In this document: piece after piece, positions 24,784 to 36,829 of the stretch
Layout of the letters: every line of letters begins with the position of its first letter
How positions within the stretch are numbered: position 1 is the stretch's first letter
NCBI GenBank assembly: GCA_963932145.1
Contig: OZ010581.1
Location: forward strand, 83,364,093-83,428,092
Reading direction: 5' to 3'
DNA from: Acanthosepion lycidas
Taxonomy: Eukaryota; Mollusca; Cephalopoda; Sepiida; Sepiidae
DNA: 64,000 bases
Notes under the pieces: model-generated
What the model saw: the letters and a program-made list of their open reading frames with translations, nothing else
Databases searched by the model: none
Told to the model about the DNA's origin: nothing
Made by a program: the position numbers and the translations under genes

Positions 24784-26749
24784 TGTAGTAGTAGTAAAAA
24801 CAAAAAAAATATACAGTTGTTATTGAAGGTCCTCACTTTATCCAAATGTAAAAATAGAAAAAATACTAGAACTGAATGAGATAAGTGTTCTTTCACCACA
24901 CCAGTGTCACCTTACTGATTATCTTATAAACTAGCTAATAATCCCACCTACTAAAAACTCTCAAGAAGTAATCCTTTTTAATTTGTTGATTTTTTTTTTT
25001 CTACTGTTTGAAACATTTTTGCTTTATAGGTTTAAAAATAAATGTGTATTAGTGTAAAATGTGTGTCAGTGACCTTATGCTGCTGATTGTAAGATGAAGA
25101 CACATGCCAAACCTTAAGCTAACAGTGAATAATCCAAAATAATAATTGATCTCAATTTTTACATTGTTTCAGCTCAAAGTAAAAGGAAAACTTTGTGAAT
25201 TGAGGAAGTTAGTTTTATTTCTTCAAAATGCCAAGGAATCCACATTAAAGTGAGAGGTTTTGTGACATGATGTTCCACAGAGTTAATGATTTGAAGAACT
25301 CAATTTTTGTCCTGAATTAGAAATTCATCCTGAATTGGACTTATGGTTTGAAACAGGGTTAAAATGAGGTTTTGAAGTTCTATGGAGTGAATTGTGGAAT
25401 TCAAAGTTATTTCTTCAAAATTATCATTGCTATTTTCTAAGCTGGGCCAGAGGTCCTTTTAGTTTTGGGCCAGATGCCCAATTAGCCCTCTGCAGGAATT
25501 AACTTAAATATCTGCATGGAGTGCAGTTTTTAAGCTAGTCCAAAATAAAATTCAAAGATTGCATACTGTCAGAGCAAAAAAACATTCTCTATACAAATAT
25601 AGGGAGGTCAATATCATGAAGAAGTAAAAAATAAAAATAAAATAAAGACAGCCACATGAAATATGGATTTTAAATAACTTCTTTTACAAACAATTACTTA
25701 TTTTTGAACTGACATATTCATATTTTTGGTTGCAGAGTTTCAGTGCTCTAAAATTTGGGGGTAATAAAACCAAATAATGTCCATTTTGATTCTATAATAT
25801 TCCACTAAAAATAATAAATTCCTGGTATGTTTGGTTTAGAAAAAATTTATAAAAATAGAAAAGAAATTGGTAGGAATGTACTTATTTATAAGCAATACTG
25901 TAATATTAAGCAAGAAGGAATTGTGGCTTAGTGATAGAGAGGAAGGGGAAGTGTGTGTGAAAGAGGGAATTTAAGCAGTAAAAAGCTGAAGGAAAATGAA
26001 AAAAATAAATATACATATGTCAAAAGTGGAAATGGATGTTGTAAATTGAAGATATCAGTCAACCTGCAGGGAATAGATAGTTTTGGATTTCTTGGATCAT
26101 ACATTGTGACAATGAGGAAATACAGGTAAAAGTTGAGAAAAGAACAGATGGGATAATGTTTTAAGAACAGGAACAAAACCAGAGAATAGCTACTATGAAT
26201 GAAGAGTAGACTGTATGCAACAAGAAAAAGACAGCAACTGAAAATATAAATGAACAAGAACAGACATTATTTTTATGACAGTTGCAGTAATCTAATGAAG
26301 AAAATGAATTTAAAAACTTTACATAAGAACAGTTGCAAAATATGAGAAATGTAAAGATTTTTCCTTTATAACATTTTTCACCAATGAAAATTTGGTATCA
26401 AAACGTATCAGAATGATACAGTTGAGTCTAACATCATTCATGGCATATCATTTTTGTGAAGCTCTGAAACTTGTCAATTGAATCACTATATCAATATCAA
26501 AATGGAAAAATCAACTTCCTCAACTTCCTATTCAGATCAATCAAATAAAATATTTTGATAGAAATACTATTGAATTTCTCTCCTTGTCAGAAATACATTA
26601 CAGACAACTGATCCAGCTCATATATTATTTCTAATATAGTTTCTTAGTTACAATATAGTTTCTTTTGCTATTTTGCCATTTTGCCACACAATTAAAATAA
26701 TTACAATTCAAAGTATATACTTTTTTTTTTTTTTTTTTTTTTTTTTCAG
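24335..26749. other. Intron between exons c and d
   Basis: Contains a CT microsatellite (24757-24784), a less AT-rich unidentified block at about 25150-25560 and a purine-rich stretch at 25920-26030. The last 25 bases before exon d are a T run plus CAG. Confidence 0.55.
24757..24784. repeat. (CT)n microsatellite
   Basis: 28 bases of uninterrupted TC/CT dinucleotides. Confidence 0.95.
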
Positions 26750-26824
26750 GGTCAAACTGCATTTGATGTTACTGATTCGGACCTCTTGCCATTACTTGAA
26801 GAGCTAAAGAAGAAACAAGCTATG
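26750..26824 (+). CDS. PPP1R12A: MYPT exon d: last ankyrin helix
   Basis: A long poly-T tract ends in TTTTTTCAG and the donor is ATG/GTAATG. Exactly 25 codons, phase 0 at both ends: GQTAFDVTDSDLLPLLEEL then KKKQAM. This matches the GQTAFDVADED...LEELQKKQ segment that closes the ankyrin domain of vertebrate MYPT1. The 25-nt T run in front of the acceptor is an unusually long polypyrimidine tract. Confidence 0.96.
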
Positions 26825-26870
26825 GTAATGATTTCAATCTTTAATCTTCTTTTAAAATATCATTATTAAA

Positions 26871-26874
<4 letters not shown>

Positions 26875-26906
<32 letters not shown>
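26875..26906. repeat. (TA)n microsatellite
   Basis: About 16 uninterrupted TA units, 50 bp after exon d. Confidence 0.95.
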
Positions 26907-26910
<4 letters not shown>

Positions 26911-27423
26911 AAATCTTGTTTAAACTACCAATAGTTACAGTAAATTTTATAACATATTGATTAGGATTAACTGTAATCACTTAAGTTTGTTTTCCCATTG
27001 ACCTAACAATTTTAAGCTTAGCTGAATTTTTTAATTGTTAAGGTGTTTGTATTTATTAAGTTTAGTTATGGCTCAAGGCCACAATAGTGGGACACTTGGT
27101 GAGGATCAAATTAATTATACAGTAATAATTGTCAATCAAACTAACTCACTAACCATTACTACACCCAAAGGCGCCATAATTTTTAGACAGTTGATTAGAT
27201 ATAATAAAAGAATGGGTCTACAGTGTGATGCTTGTTTACATATGGTATTCATTGTATTGTGTATATATTATTTTGTTAAATGATAAAATGAAAAAAATCT
27301 TTATAAGACAATCTTTATTGAAGGTGAAGAAAATTAACTAAGCAATTTTTTTGTATTTCTAGAAACTCTTTTTTCTTTTGCAAAGATTTAATTCAAATAT
27401 ATTAATTTTTTTCCACTTTCCAG

Positions 27424-27497
27424 CATAAAGACAAAATATCTTCACACAAAGATAAAGATATCTTTCAAACAAAGGGAATTCCACAAATCAAAAGAAG
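27424..27497 (+). CDS. PPP1R12A: MYPT exon e: basic linker
   Basis: Acceptor CTTTCCAG and donor AGAAG/GTAAGC. It encodes HKDKISSHKDKDIFQTKGIP then QIKR plus two bases of Arg. It lies where vertebrate MYPT1 has LLHSEKRDKK. The sequence is Lys-rich and poorly conserved, so the call rests on splice consensus, phase continuity with both neighbouring exons and position. Confidence 0.85.
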
Positions 27498-27884
27498 GTA
27501 AGCAAAAATTGGTACAGAACAAAATCTGTTCTGTTTTTTTTTTTTTTTGTTTTAAACAGTCCAAGTTGATTACTACTACATATGCAGGTTTATTTCTTAA
27601 CAGGAATTTTTGACTACAGAAATGTATATGCAAATAATACTTAAATCCTAATATGATCTGAATATGATTTCCTCTGAATTCAAAGATTTCTTATAAAATT
27701 CCATAAAACATAAGCAGCAGATTATAATATGGCTTCTATATTGTTTGGTGCCTAATAATTGGGCATTATTGGACATTATTCTTAAACATGATTTGTAAAA
27801 TAATTCCATCACTAAGAGTTCTACAAGATTTAGTATTTATTCATGAAAACATATACATGTTTAAGGATACATTGTAAAAAGTTA

Positions 27885-29235
27885 TCTTCTATGTACCGTG
27901 TCCCTTTGGGACATTGGCAATTGTGGCTATCTACAACTTCCTGTCCTTTGTAGCTCTTAGTAAAGTTTGTTTGTTTTTCTATATTTCCTAATCCTTGTAC
28001 TGTCAACCATTTATACAAACTCATTATATCAGTTATATACTACTTTCCTCTTTCCTCCAGTCAATCCTGTGAGTGTCAAATTTTTCTAAACCCTCTTTCC
28101 TCATTATGTGCCATAGGAATTTAAATTCTCTCTTTCTGATTCTAAGTGTAAGTGCCTTTTTTATTTCCATTTTCCCAAAAATTTCATCACCCGTTCAGTC
28201 TATAGTATTCTCAGCATCCTTCTGTAGAACATTTCTGTTGCTTCATGTTTCTTCATTTGTGATGAGATTCTCCAGTATTCACTGCCATATAGGAGGACCA
28301 ATATTACATAACAGTTCAGTACTCTTTTCTTTGTCATGGATAAAAGTGTTGGTTGAAGTAATCCAGTGACTTGACCCAAAGAGTTGTGAGTTTAACACCT
28401 GGTCACAGCAGAGGTGAATAAAAACTTGGAGAATTTAATTACTAAAGGGAAATAATTGAAACTGAGATATTCAGAAAAAACGTGGAACTAGAACAATCTA
28501 TCCCAGTGGACTAAATAAAGTGTTCAGTTTGAAATTCCAACATATATCATCTGAAGAAGGCCAGATCATACAACAGCCAAGACATTGTGAATGTAATAAT
28601 AAATACGAGGATGACAGTCCAAACATTGTAAATAGTGTAAATACTCTTTTCTTTGTTTCTAATAAAATTTTCATATTTTTTAATACTTGGCTTTTCACTA
28701 TTCTAATGCATATTTGGATTTCAACATCACATTTTCCATCCTCTATTAAAACATTTCCTAGATATTTAAATTTTTGTACTTGCTTGCATTTGATGTCTCC
28801 AATTCATAGTTCACATCTTTTGTTGTTTCATTCTCTCTAGTCACAATTGATGTTAAGTCCTTTCAAATCTTTCCTTTACTACCTTCTGTAGGAGTTCCTT
28901 TCTATATTTGATATCAACACTGTGTCATCTACACATTTAATGTTGTTAAGATTGTGGCTGCCAATAATGAATCTTGGAAGGACTTCTAATTCTCTCAGAA
29001 TTGCCTCGGTGTAAAGATTGAATAAGTCCAGTGAGAAGACACAACCTTGTCTCATGCCCCTTCCTAATATTTTGTATTTACTGAATTCATTTTCTATCCA
29101 TATGTGGACATTTTGCTCCCAGTATAAGTTCAGGGTTATTCTGATATCTTTCCCAAATAAATCATGTTCTCCTGGCAGTTCAAACAGTTTTCTGTGACAT
29201 ACTTTATCAAATGCATTTTTTTAATACAAAAAAAA
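27885..29235 (-). pseudogene. Antisense LINE ORF2 fragment (RT to C-terminus), split by a SINE-like insert
   Basis: The minus strand reads AFDKVCHRKLFELPGEHDLF near 29200, GMRQGCVFSLDLFNLYTEAI near 29060, LPRFIIGSHNLNNIKCVDDT near 28960 and KQVQKFKYLGNVLIEDGKCD near 28750. After an interruption it continues KFKFLWHIMRKEGLEKF near 28100 and SLYKWLTVQGLGN at 28020-27985. This is the palm-thumb-C-terminal order of an endonuclease-type LINE. The YADD box is CVDD: both Asp remain and Tyr is lost. Stops and frameshifts are many. The interruption (28396-28640) is a copy of the family-B repeat. Confidence 0.85.
28396..28640 (+). mobile_element. SINE-like interspersed repeat (family B), copy 2
   Basis: Matches copies at 23226 and 47495 through CTATCCCAGTGGACTAAATA, GTTCAGTTTGAAATTCC, CATCTGAAGAAGG and GACATTGTGA. 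It lies inside an antisense LINE ORF2, so it arrived after that LINE. Confidence 0.65.
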
Positions 29236-29428
29236 TGTTGATATAGGATTTGAAAATTACTGCCTAATATTCTTGGAACCACCAAGAATGTAATTTGGCT
29301 AGTGAAAGATTGTCTTGCCATAACAACTTACTCATTTGTATCTGTCAGTATGAAGTTCTCTTATACTAGCAAAGTGAAATATAACTAGCCTTTATACAAA
29401 ATTGTAGTAACTGCTAATATGTATTTAA

Positions 29429-29450
29429 AAAAAAAAAAAAAAAAAAAAAA
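29429..29450. repeat. A homopolymer run
   Basis: More than 20 consecutive A residues, 150 bp before exon f. Possibly a retroposon tail, but no element body was identified directly upstream. Confidence 0.8.
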
Positions 29451-29594
29451 TTTCATCTTTTCCACTACTATTTATACTTTTTCTTTTTGAGTCAAAATAG
29501 ATCTTACAAAATTATTATTATTAAAAACAGGAAATGGTTTTGGATTATTTAATTTTGCTAGCATGCTCTATATTTTTGAAAATCTGTTTTTCAG

Positions 29595-29767
29595 GACATC
29601 AGTGACACGTATGAGTGTTGACCAAAAACAGAATGTTGTGTTACGAACTTTAGAACAAGAACGCCATGATTTAGACAAGGCAAATATTTTCAAAAAGAAG
29701 GATGAAGATGCTAAGAAGAGTAGTTCCAGTTCAACAAGTGATGAATCCAGTTCTGAATCAGAGACTG
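29595..29767 (+). CDS. PPP1R12A: MYPT exon f: acidic Ser/Glu-rich linker
   Basis: Acceptor TTTTCAG and donor ACTG/GTAAGA. After completing Arg it reads TSVTRMSVDQKQNVVLRTLE, then a charged stretch ending KKSSSSSTSDESSSESET. This matches the ESLEQEK...SSCSSEEDEEDDSESEAET segment of vertebrate MYPT1: an RxxxLEQE motif, then a Ser/Glu tract predicted to be disordered. Length 173 bp (1 + 57 codons + 1). Confidence 0.92.
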
Positions 29768-30111
29768 GTAAGATTTTTTTTTCCTCTTTCCTAAGATATT
29801 CATCAATATGGCATCAATTTAGAAATAGTAATTAAAATATTAACAATCCATTAAATGAAATTGATCCATTAAAAACATTAACAATCCATGCTTTATAAGC
29901 CTTTATTGTTATTTTGTTGTATAACAAAAATACACTAATGAAAAATAAAATCCTGAGTATGTGCTTCAATTTACTCAAAATTAAAAGTGGCATTATAGCT
30001 GGATTACAATAAATTATCAATATATGCATCGGTTCCAAAATAAGTAATGTATCAACAATATTCAGACCCTATATTAATACACTGTATAATCTTCATTTTA
30101 CATTAATATAG

Positions 30112-30992
30112 CGTCCTGGGTATGACGTTAAACTGCATCTAACAGCAAGGTCTCTGATCAGGAGGTTTTGTGGAACCACCTCTTAATTGCTGGTGCTCCC
30201 AGGTAGTGGTAGCACCTGTTAGGGTCCGAGGTATGGGCAAATAGTAAACTGCATCCGCGTCCATGGGCATGACGGGAAACTGCATCCGCGTCCACGTTTT
30301 TGTGAAAATAGTATTACCAGCTATACGTTTTCGAAGAAATAATGTCGCCAGCAGTGCATTTTTGAAAAACGATATTACCAGTTATGTTTTTGGAAATAAT
30401 ATTACCAGCTATACATTTTTGGAAAAATAATATTACCAGCTATACGTTTTAAAAAAAAAAAAAAAAAAGAAAGAAAGAAAATATTACCAGCCATACGTTC
30501 TTTAACAAAACCTTATTCAATGGAATTGTAACTGGGGTCAAAACACTGTGAAAATGTAAAAATGGGTTTAATATCAGCAACTCTTTGTAAAAAATTATTA
30601 CCAGCAATGCATTTTTGAAAACCAAATGTTGCCAGCAATGCGTTTTTGAAAGGAAAAACCTTAAAACACAAAGTAATCCAATGAACCAAACAGGAAAACA
30701 ATGATCACAAATACACATAAGATACTTCAATGGAACTGTAGAGGAATAAATAAAAAATTATTACCAGAAATAAATTTTTGAAGGAAAAGATATTGCCAGC
30801 TATACCTTTTTGAAAAATACTATAACCAGCTATACGTTTTTGGAAAAATACTATTACCAGCTATATATTTTTGAGGAAAGAAATATTGATAGAAAAGGAT
30901 TTCTAACAAAACAAAAATATTATCGGAAAGAAAAAAAAATGTCAGCGGCATTAAATGACCCATTGAGGTTGATATGCCATAAAACAAACAAA
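30112..30992 (+). mobile_element. SVA-like composite retroposon with internal minisatellite, copy 2
   Basis: Same start (CGTCCTGGGTATGACG) and same end (AAAACAAACAAA) as 20433-21422. It is flanked by its own 11-bp repeat, CATTAATATAG (30101-30111) and CATTAACATAG (30993-31003), with one mismatch. The 5' part has two CATCCGCGTCC units. The first minisatellite block has about six ACCAGCTATACGTTTT-type units. The 3' half from about 30509 is almost identical to copy 1 from about 20938, including the sequence around AATGGAATTGTAACTGGGG. Non-coding, same orientation as the host gene. Confidence 0.85.
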
Positions 30993-31003
30993 CATTAACA
31001 TAG

Positions 31004-31890
31004 GCCTCTACTCTTACTTGCACATGATTATGCTGATAATACCATCCTGCAATACATGCCCCTTGCACCTGATGACATAATACAGAAACAGTTGTGTGCT
31101 AACTGAATGAATTGGGCATCATTCATATATGTTCAATAGGAGACATATCTTGCAGCACATGTTGAATAACATGGGCAGACATTGTTACTGATAGAATATT
31201 TCATCTTCCTGTTTCAGGATTGATGGCAAAACTGACTGAACAATGTTTTGCATGTCACTGTTTATGTTCCCTCTCAAAACATCAAAGGCAAGCAAGATTT
31301 GTAACATGGCACCCAAAACCAGATGTCAAGAACATATATCCTCAGAATATTTGATACAAATGATTGTGATTTGATCACTTGTCTTGAGGTAGAACCTTCA
31401 CTCATCAAATACAGAACCCCATTCACTATCCCAGGTGACACTGTCACATCACCACTAGAGGCATAAATGACAGCTTTGTGGTGCTGTTGGAAGTCTGGCT
31501 AGAAGCACATATGCCACTAGTCCAGCTGTTAATAAATGCTTTCCAATAGTCGATGTTGACATTCTTGGGGCCAAAGTTACTATAATTAATGCTGTGGACA
31601 CTGTGCAGTCTGCCACTGCTACCCTTAAGTTTGGCAAGCACCTGTACTATGTGGCCATCCAGAACCTGGTCTGCAGATGGAGGAATGTTTTTTTAACATT
31701 ATTTCCAATATCAAAGAACCACCAACTTATGTCCAACATACACAACAATCCTCTGAAATGATCATCCTATGCTAGGCCTACAATTTGACTATTTTCAATG
31801 GCTCTAATTTACCTCAGTTATGTGCCATGCCTTTCGATTCATGATTGACAAGGCAGATTTTTTTTTCCTGCAGTACGTTACCATTTCTTT
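31004..31890. other. Unidentified repeat-like block with higher GC
   Basis: Less AT-rich than its surroundings, with long partly open frames on both strands (for example 31444-31641 minus). I recognise no family. It may be a degraded transposon. Confidence 0.4.
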
Positions 31891-32093
31891 CTTTAGTAGA
31901 CCAGTTGCCATCCAAGGCTATAGAACCTGTGTTGTTCTGCTATTTATCCATAGCTGAGGGGAGAAGAAAAGGATTCATACCTTTCCCAAGAGTATTAGCA
32001 CATAAGTGAATGTAATGGATTCAAGTGGAACTAGAATTTGGCTCTCTGATTCCTCAATCTGAGCCGCTTATCCATTTCTCCACCATGCCTCCT
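31891..32093 (-). mobile_element. tRNA-derived SINE, best preserved copy
   Basis: On the minus strand it begins with a tRNA-like head: GTGGAGAAATGGATAAGCGG, an A-box-like segment, then CTCAGATTGAGGAATCAGAG, then the B-box-like GTTCCACTTGAATCC. A body follows with CTTGGGAAAGGTATGAATCC and CTCAGCTATGGATAAATAGC. It ends TGGCAACTGGTCTACTAAAG. The head-plus-body structure is that of tRNA-derived SINEs, which are known from cephalopods. The family name was not determined. Confidence 0.75.
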
Positions 32094-32099
32094 CTACTT

Positions 32100-33861
32100 T
32101 ACCTAATAAACATATATGCACCTCTTCTTGTACTAAACTCTTTCACCACATTGAACCTAATAGCAGCATCTAAAGTTTAGAAACAGATTGTGAACTGATA
32201 TGAATGTTACTCTGTCATGATATGTTTGAAGACTGAATATTTATCAGTCTCTGTTACATCTTAGCATGCATATACTGCATCCATGTCAAAATTGGTATCA
32301 TCAGTCAAGGTATGGCAATTTTATTTTTGTTGGTGTATATTAAATATGCTGAGGTTTGTGGATATGCTTTATTCTTTAGATATCAAAGAAAGTTCTAAGG
32401 ACCTAGTTGTTTTTGCACAAATAGCAGCAAGCTCTCACTGATAACATATGTAAATTGTCCTCCAAGGTCACCAAAGAATACAACATGCTATTTCTAGCCA
32501 AATGGAGTGAAATATTTAGTTTGCTATGATGTTGTACAATCGTTTGTTTGCAGAGAATATGAAAGATGTATTTTTGTCTGTGAGCCTGAAGCAGTGTCTT
32601 ATGAGATTTTTTGGCTCTTTCTTGTCTACTCTGAATTTTTTAATTCTAAACAAATTTGGCAATCAAGACTAACTGATTAATCTAAATTATTCTAACTTAT
32701 GTTTGTTTTAATTTTTAAAGTTTTCTAAAATCTTAATTATTTCTAATTTTCCTTGGATTTATTTACCTTGTAAATTTTAATTTTCTTCTGCGACTCTTCT
32801 GTGATTGAGTGGTTCAATTTTTTTAATACAACTCTTGCTGTCATCACTACATTCTCTTCATACTGACATTTAGTGGAAGAAGCATTAATATTGTGTACTC
32901 AGAAGACCATTTTTTTTGCGGGTGGAGGCTTAGAATATTTTATTTTAGTAACTATTTTTTTCATTTATTGTGTTGTGTAAGAATGATGTTAAAGAATATA
33001 CTTCTGTGTTGTAATATTTGAATTTGTTTTTCCTTAGAAAACACTGAATATTTCTGTTAGTAATTGCAAAATTTCTTTCTGAAAAGTTGTAGTGGAAACA
33101 AAATGCAGACTGAGCTGCTTACCACCACTGATAACTGTGTCCTCCCTGTTGGTCAAAGAGATGACCTCTAGTGCGCTGTCTCTGTAAAAAGAAATCAAAT
33201 GGCTGCTCTCCCAGAACAGAGCTGGTGCAAACCACAGGACTGACCTGTGAGGCACCTATTTGTTGCAGATACCCAACCAATAAGAAAAACCATCAAAAGT
33301 TCAATGAGGACACTTTAAATTGAAAAATGAGCAGGATATCTATTTATAAAATATAATTTTGACTATGAAAACTAGAATTCATTTCATCTATCGTGGATCT
33401 TATTTAGAAACACAAGTCATTGCTGAAATGTTTACCATGCATCTATAAAGAAATTTTTTTTTTAGATTGATATTTGGTCAGTTTTTGGAAAGTGAGTCAG
33501 CCCAATAATTTTTCACTATCTTCTCATGGATTTTAGATATGGCCATATAAGTACTGAGAAAGCACACTTCCTCTTAAAGCTGAGGGAACATCTTTTGCAT
33601 ATTCAAATTTAGAGCATTTGTTTGATTGACAATGCTCATACATTAGAAAAAATTTTTTAACAACATTAATTGAATAATCACTCCTAGAAATATTAGAAGA
33701 ATGAAAATATCCAAGCATTGTTTTTCAAAATTAATAAAATATTTATAAAATATAGTCAATTTGAATATGCAAAGCGGTTATTTAGAAATTATTCAGTATT
33801 AACTCGCTGTAGTATTTTGATTTTTAAATTTATTGATTTATTTTATTTTTTTAATTTTCAG
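32100..33861. other. Intron before exon g, nothing recognised
   Basis: AT-rich sequence with no identifiable repeat or frame. The acceptor tract of exon g is at its end. Confidence 0.5.
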
Positions 33862-33905
33862 AGCATCAAAATGAGATAAACCAAAATCCATCTGTCCCCC
33901 ACACG
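33862..33905 (+). CDS. PPP1R12A: MYPT exon g: 44-bp microexon-like linker exon
   Basis: The acceptor TTAATTTTCAG follows a T-rich tract and the donor is ACG/GTAAGA. Two bases complete the Glu codon left by exon f, then 14 codons read HQNEINQNPSVPHT. It ends in phase 0. There is no family motif here. Support is the strong splice sites and exact phase match at both ends. It is short enough to be an optional exon, but its 44-bp length would shift the frame if skipped alone. Confidence 0.75.
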
Positions 33906-34972
33906 GTAAGATTAGTTGCATTAAATGTTTATCATAAAAGGATGGTGCTGAACATATTACCTTCACATGTACCACAAAAGATATTCTCGTCACACTTGGT
34001 GTCATGGTATTCAACAAATCTCCAGAATGTGTATGCAGAAAAAATTTTGCTGTTTAACCAAAATGGGCTTGGTGCTTTTTTCCCTCCATTTCTCTCTCTT
34101 CTACATTTTCTATGTATATTTTTCTTTTCCAATTCTCTTAATCGTCACTAATTTTTTATTTGATTTATCAACTTTAATTTTTCTCTCACCTTAATAGATT
34201 TTAACTATTGACAAAATTTGTAGAAAACTGTAAGTTGACTCTTTTTGCTTCATAAATTCTTACATTCTCAAGTTTAAGTATGAACATAAAATCTGGCAAA
34301 ATGAACTCCTAAAAAAAAAACACTGAGAAAAACTTAATATACTGACCTGAAAAAATTCTTTTATGGTTAAGGAACCAATAAAAATAGTTTGACTAAACTA
34401 AGTGTTATGTGAATTTAATTTTATTTGTTTGCATCTTAAGATCAATTTCTTTTTAATTATCTTAATTTTTCATTAGACAACTGAAGAAAGCATTTTATAC
34501 ATATCAATATAACTATTTCAATAATTGACATATAGTCCCATTAGAACCATGCTAAAATTTGGTATAATATTGCTTAAGACAGTTATTAATATGAACCAGA
34601 GAAGCTGTTTGAACTTAGCATTTTTTTTAAGTAGCTTTGTTGTACAGGAATAGAAGTAAGACTGTTGATAGCTAAGAGCAATAAACATGAAATATACCAT
34701 TATAATTTTAAACATAAAACCTGCCCACCTATTTACTCAAGAGAAGGTTTCTACATGGAACTAGTTATCAAATTATTTAAAAATATTGTAAAAAGTAAAT
34801 ATTTATATTACTTTCTAATAAGTTTTTGGTATAAATGGGATTTATAGCCAGTTATTGAAACTAACCTTAAATGTTCAAGTTTAAGTCGACAGATGAAAGA
34901 AAAGGGTTACATAGCTAGTCTGATCACAGACTAATTTCTGTATTATTAAATATGTCTTGCTGTTAAAGATGA

Positions 34973-35135
34973 GATGTGCCAGTGGTATAATGGATAGTGG
35001 CTCAGAATTAGAAATCAGTCAAATTTATTACATGTAAATACCCTTAGGAAAGGTATGAATTCATCTATTCTCACCCTCATCTATGAATTAAATAACCCTA
35101 AAGAAAGTTATTAGGTTTCAACCAAAGTGCTTCAA
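34973..35135 (+). mobile_element. tRNA-derived SINE, deleted copy
   Basis: The head-like GCCAGTGGTATAATGGATAG and GGCTCAGAATTAGAAATCAG (A-box region) is followed directly by the body block CCTTAGGAAAGGTATGAATTC and ATCTATGAATTAAATAACCC. The B-box region present at 31891-32093 is deleted. Confidence 0.65.
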
Positions 35136-36829
35136 CAAAAACAACTTATTGAACAAGTTTCACAAGGATTCTCCTAATGAATTGTGCAGCTATTGAAAGA
35201 AATTGAAGACAGATGACAAAATCAACCCAGTAATTTATCTTTTAGATAAAAAGAAAAAAAAAGAATTTTTACTAGAAAATATTGTTAGTAGCAGAAGTTT
35301 TAAGTTGTCCAAAATTCTTAAATTAAGCATTTTCACTACTAAATTTCTTTTCTTTTACTTTATTGCTTTTTTTTTTTTTTTATCTCAGTCTTCAGATAAT
35401 TACATTCTCTGGACATTTTTAAAGTAAAAAGAATGGATCAGATTCCTATTGCTTGCTTTAAAATAAAATCATAATAAAATCCAGCTATTGTAGACCAATT
35501 GGTAAGACCAGAAAACATATGTATATTTTTGTCCTTTTCATGCAGATCCATTTAAAAGCAATAACCATATGTTCTTGACATCTTTAAGCAAATTTTTTAT
35601 TTTTAACACTTTAAAGTGTTTCTTTTAATTTTATAGCCATACCAACTTAAGCTGTTGTTCTTACACATGGTTCTAAGTTTGTTTTTTTTTTTGTTTTTTT
35701 TTTTGTTTTTTTTTTTCAGTTGATAAATATTTTCCTTAATTTTATAACTACTGAATTCTACCAGATTTCTGAAGCAACTTTAATGCAGATTAAAAATTTA
35801 TTTGCTAATATTTAAAACCATGAAATGTTTTATTCCATATTTCTAGTAACTACATTGATATGTTGAGACCCCCCCCCCATACATGCATAACACAACAATC
35901 TGTTAATTAAGCTTTTAATGAGAAGAAATATTCATTTTTTTTTTTTTTTTTTTAGATAAATATTATAGGTGTTAATGTCTGGAGCTAGCAAGCAATTGCA
36001 TTAAAAAAAAAGTCAGTTCTCACATTTCCTTTCTTTTTTATATATATATATATATACATTTTTATTAAATTCAGGATATTTCAAATTGAATTTTAGTTTG
36101 GTTAGTAAAGTAAAAGCAGTAATTTTTTGATCAAGGTATGTTTGTGATATGAAACTGAAATTTTTATGAGACTAATTCTAAACACCTCTCTAATTTAAGA
36201 CAATCAAATTATTTCCTTTTTCCTTTAAATTAGCAGTATTTGATTGAGAATTTTTTTATTTTCTATGTGTTTAACAAGTGAATAAGATTATTCTTGCTTT
36301 AAACATGTCAGTAATGCTTACAAAGAATGAAATGTATGCCATTTAAAAACTTTACAACTTTAAGCAGGTTGATGACTATCTTAACTCTTTTTATCAGATT
36401 CATCTAGATATTTTAATGTAAATATCCTCCAAAACAACCAAGCCTTTCCAAGAATTTGGTTGTTCTGAAGGATATATTAGCTAAAGGACATTTAAAAGTA
36501 TAATATAGTAAAACATTTTAAATTCTGCTTTATTTTATAGATATTATTTAGATTACCCCTAATGCAATTTTATCAATTTTCTAAGCTCTCAAATGATTTT
36601 TTTTAATAAAAAAAACTGCAACATTTATATACTCATTTTCTCCTGTGTACAATATATGCATGCTAGGGTATAGTAGATGTTCTGATAACATTTTAAGAGT
36701 CTTTATTCACCTTATGATTGAGTAAACACTCATACCAGTCTATCATCTGTGTATATTGTGATACATGCTTCAATAAGCTTTAATGTAAAAGAGCTCAATG
36801 CAAGTAGGTGTCATACCCCATAGATGCAC
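35136..36829. other. Intron sequence with T-rich runs
   Basis: Contains TTTTG-interrupted T runs at about 35680-35720, a C9 run near 35870, a T run near 35935 and a (TA)n tract at 36039-36056. No element was recognised. Confidence 0.5.

Noticed and set aside
27035-27283. 82-codon open frame between exons d and e
   Set aside because: Out of phase with the gene, with no splice sites joining the flanking exons in frame and no family similarity.
31891-32093. Functional tRNA gene
   Set aside because: The tRNA-like head is incomplete and is fused to a repeated body, so it is a SINE.
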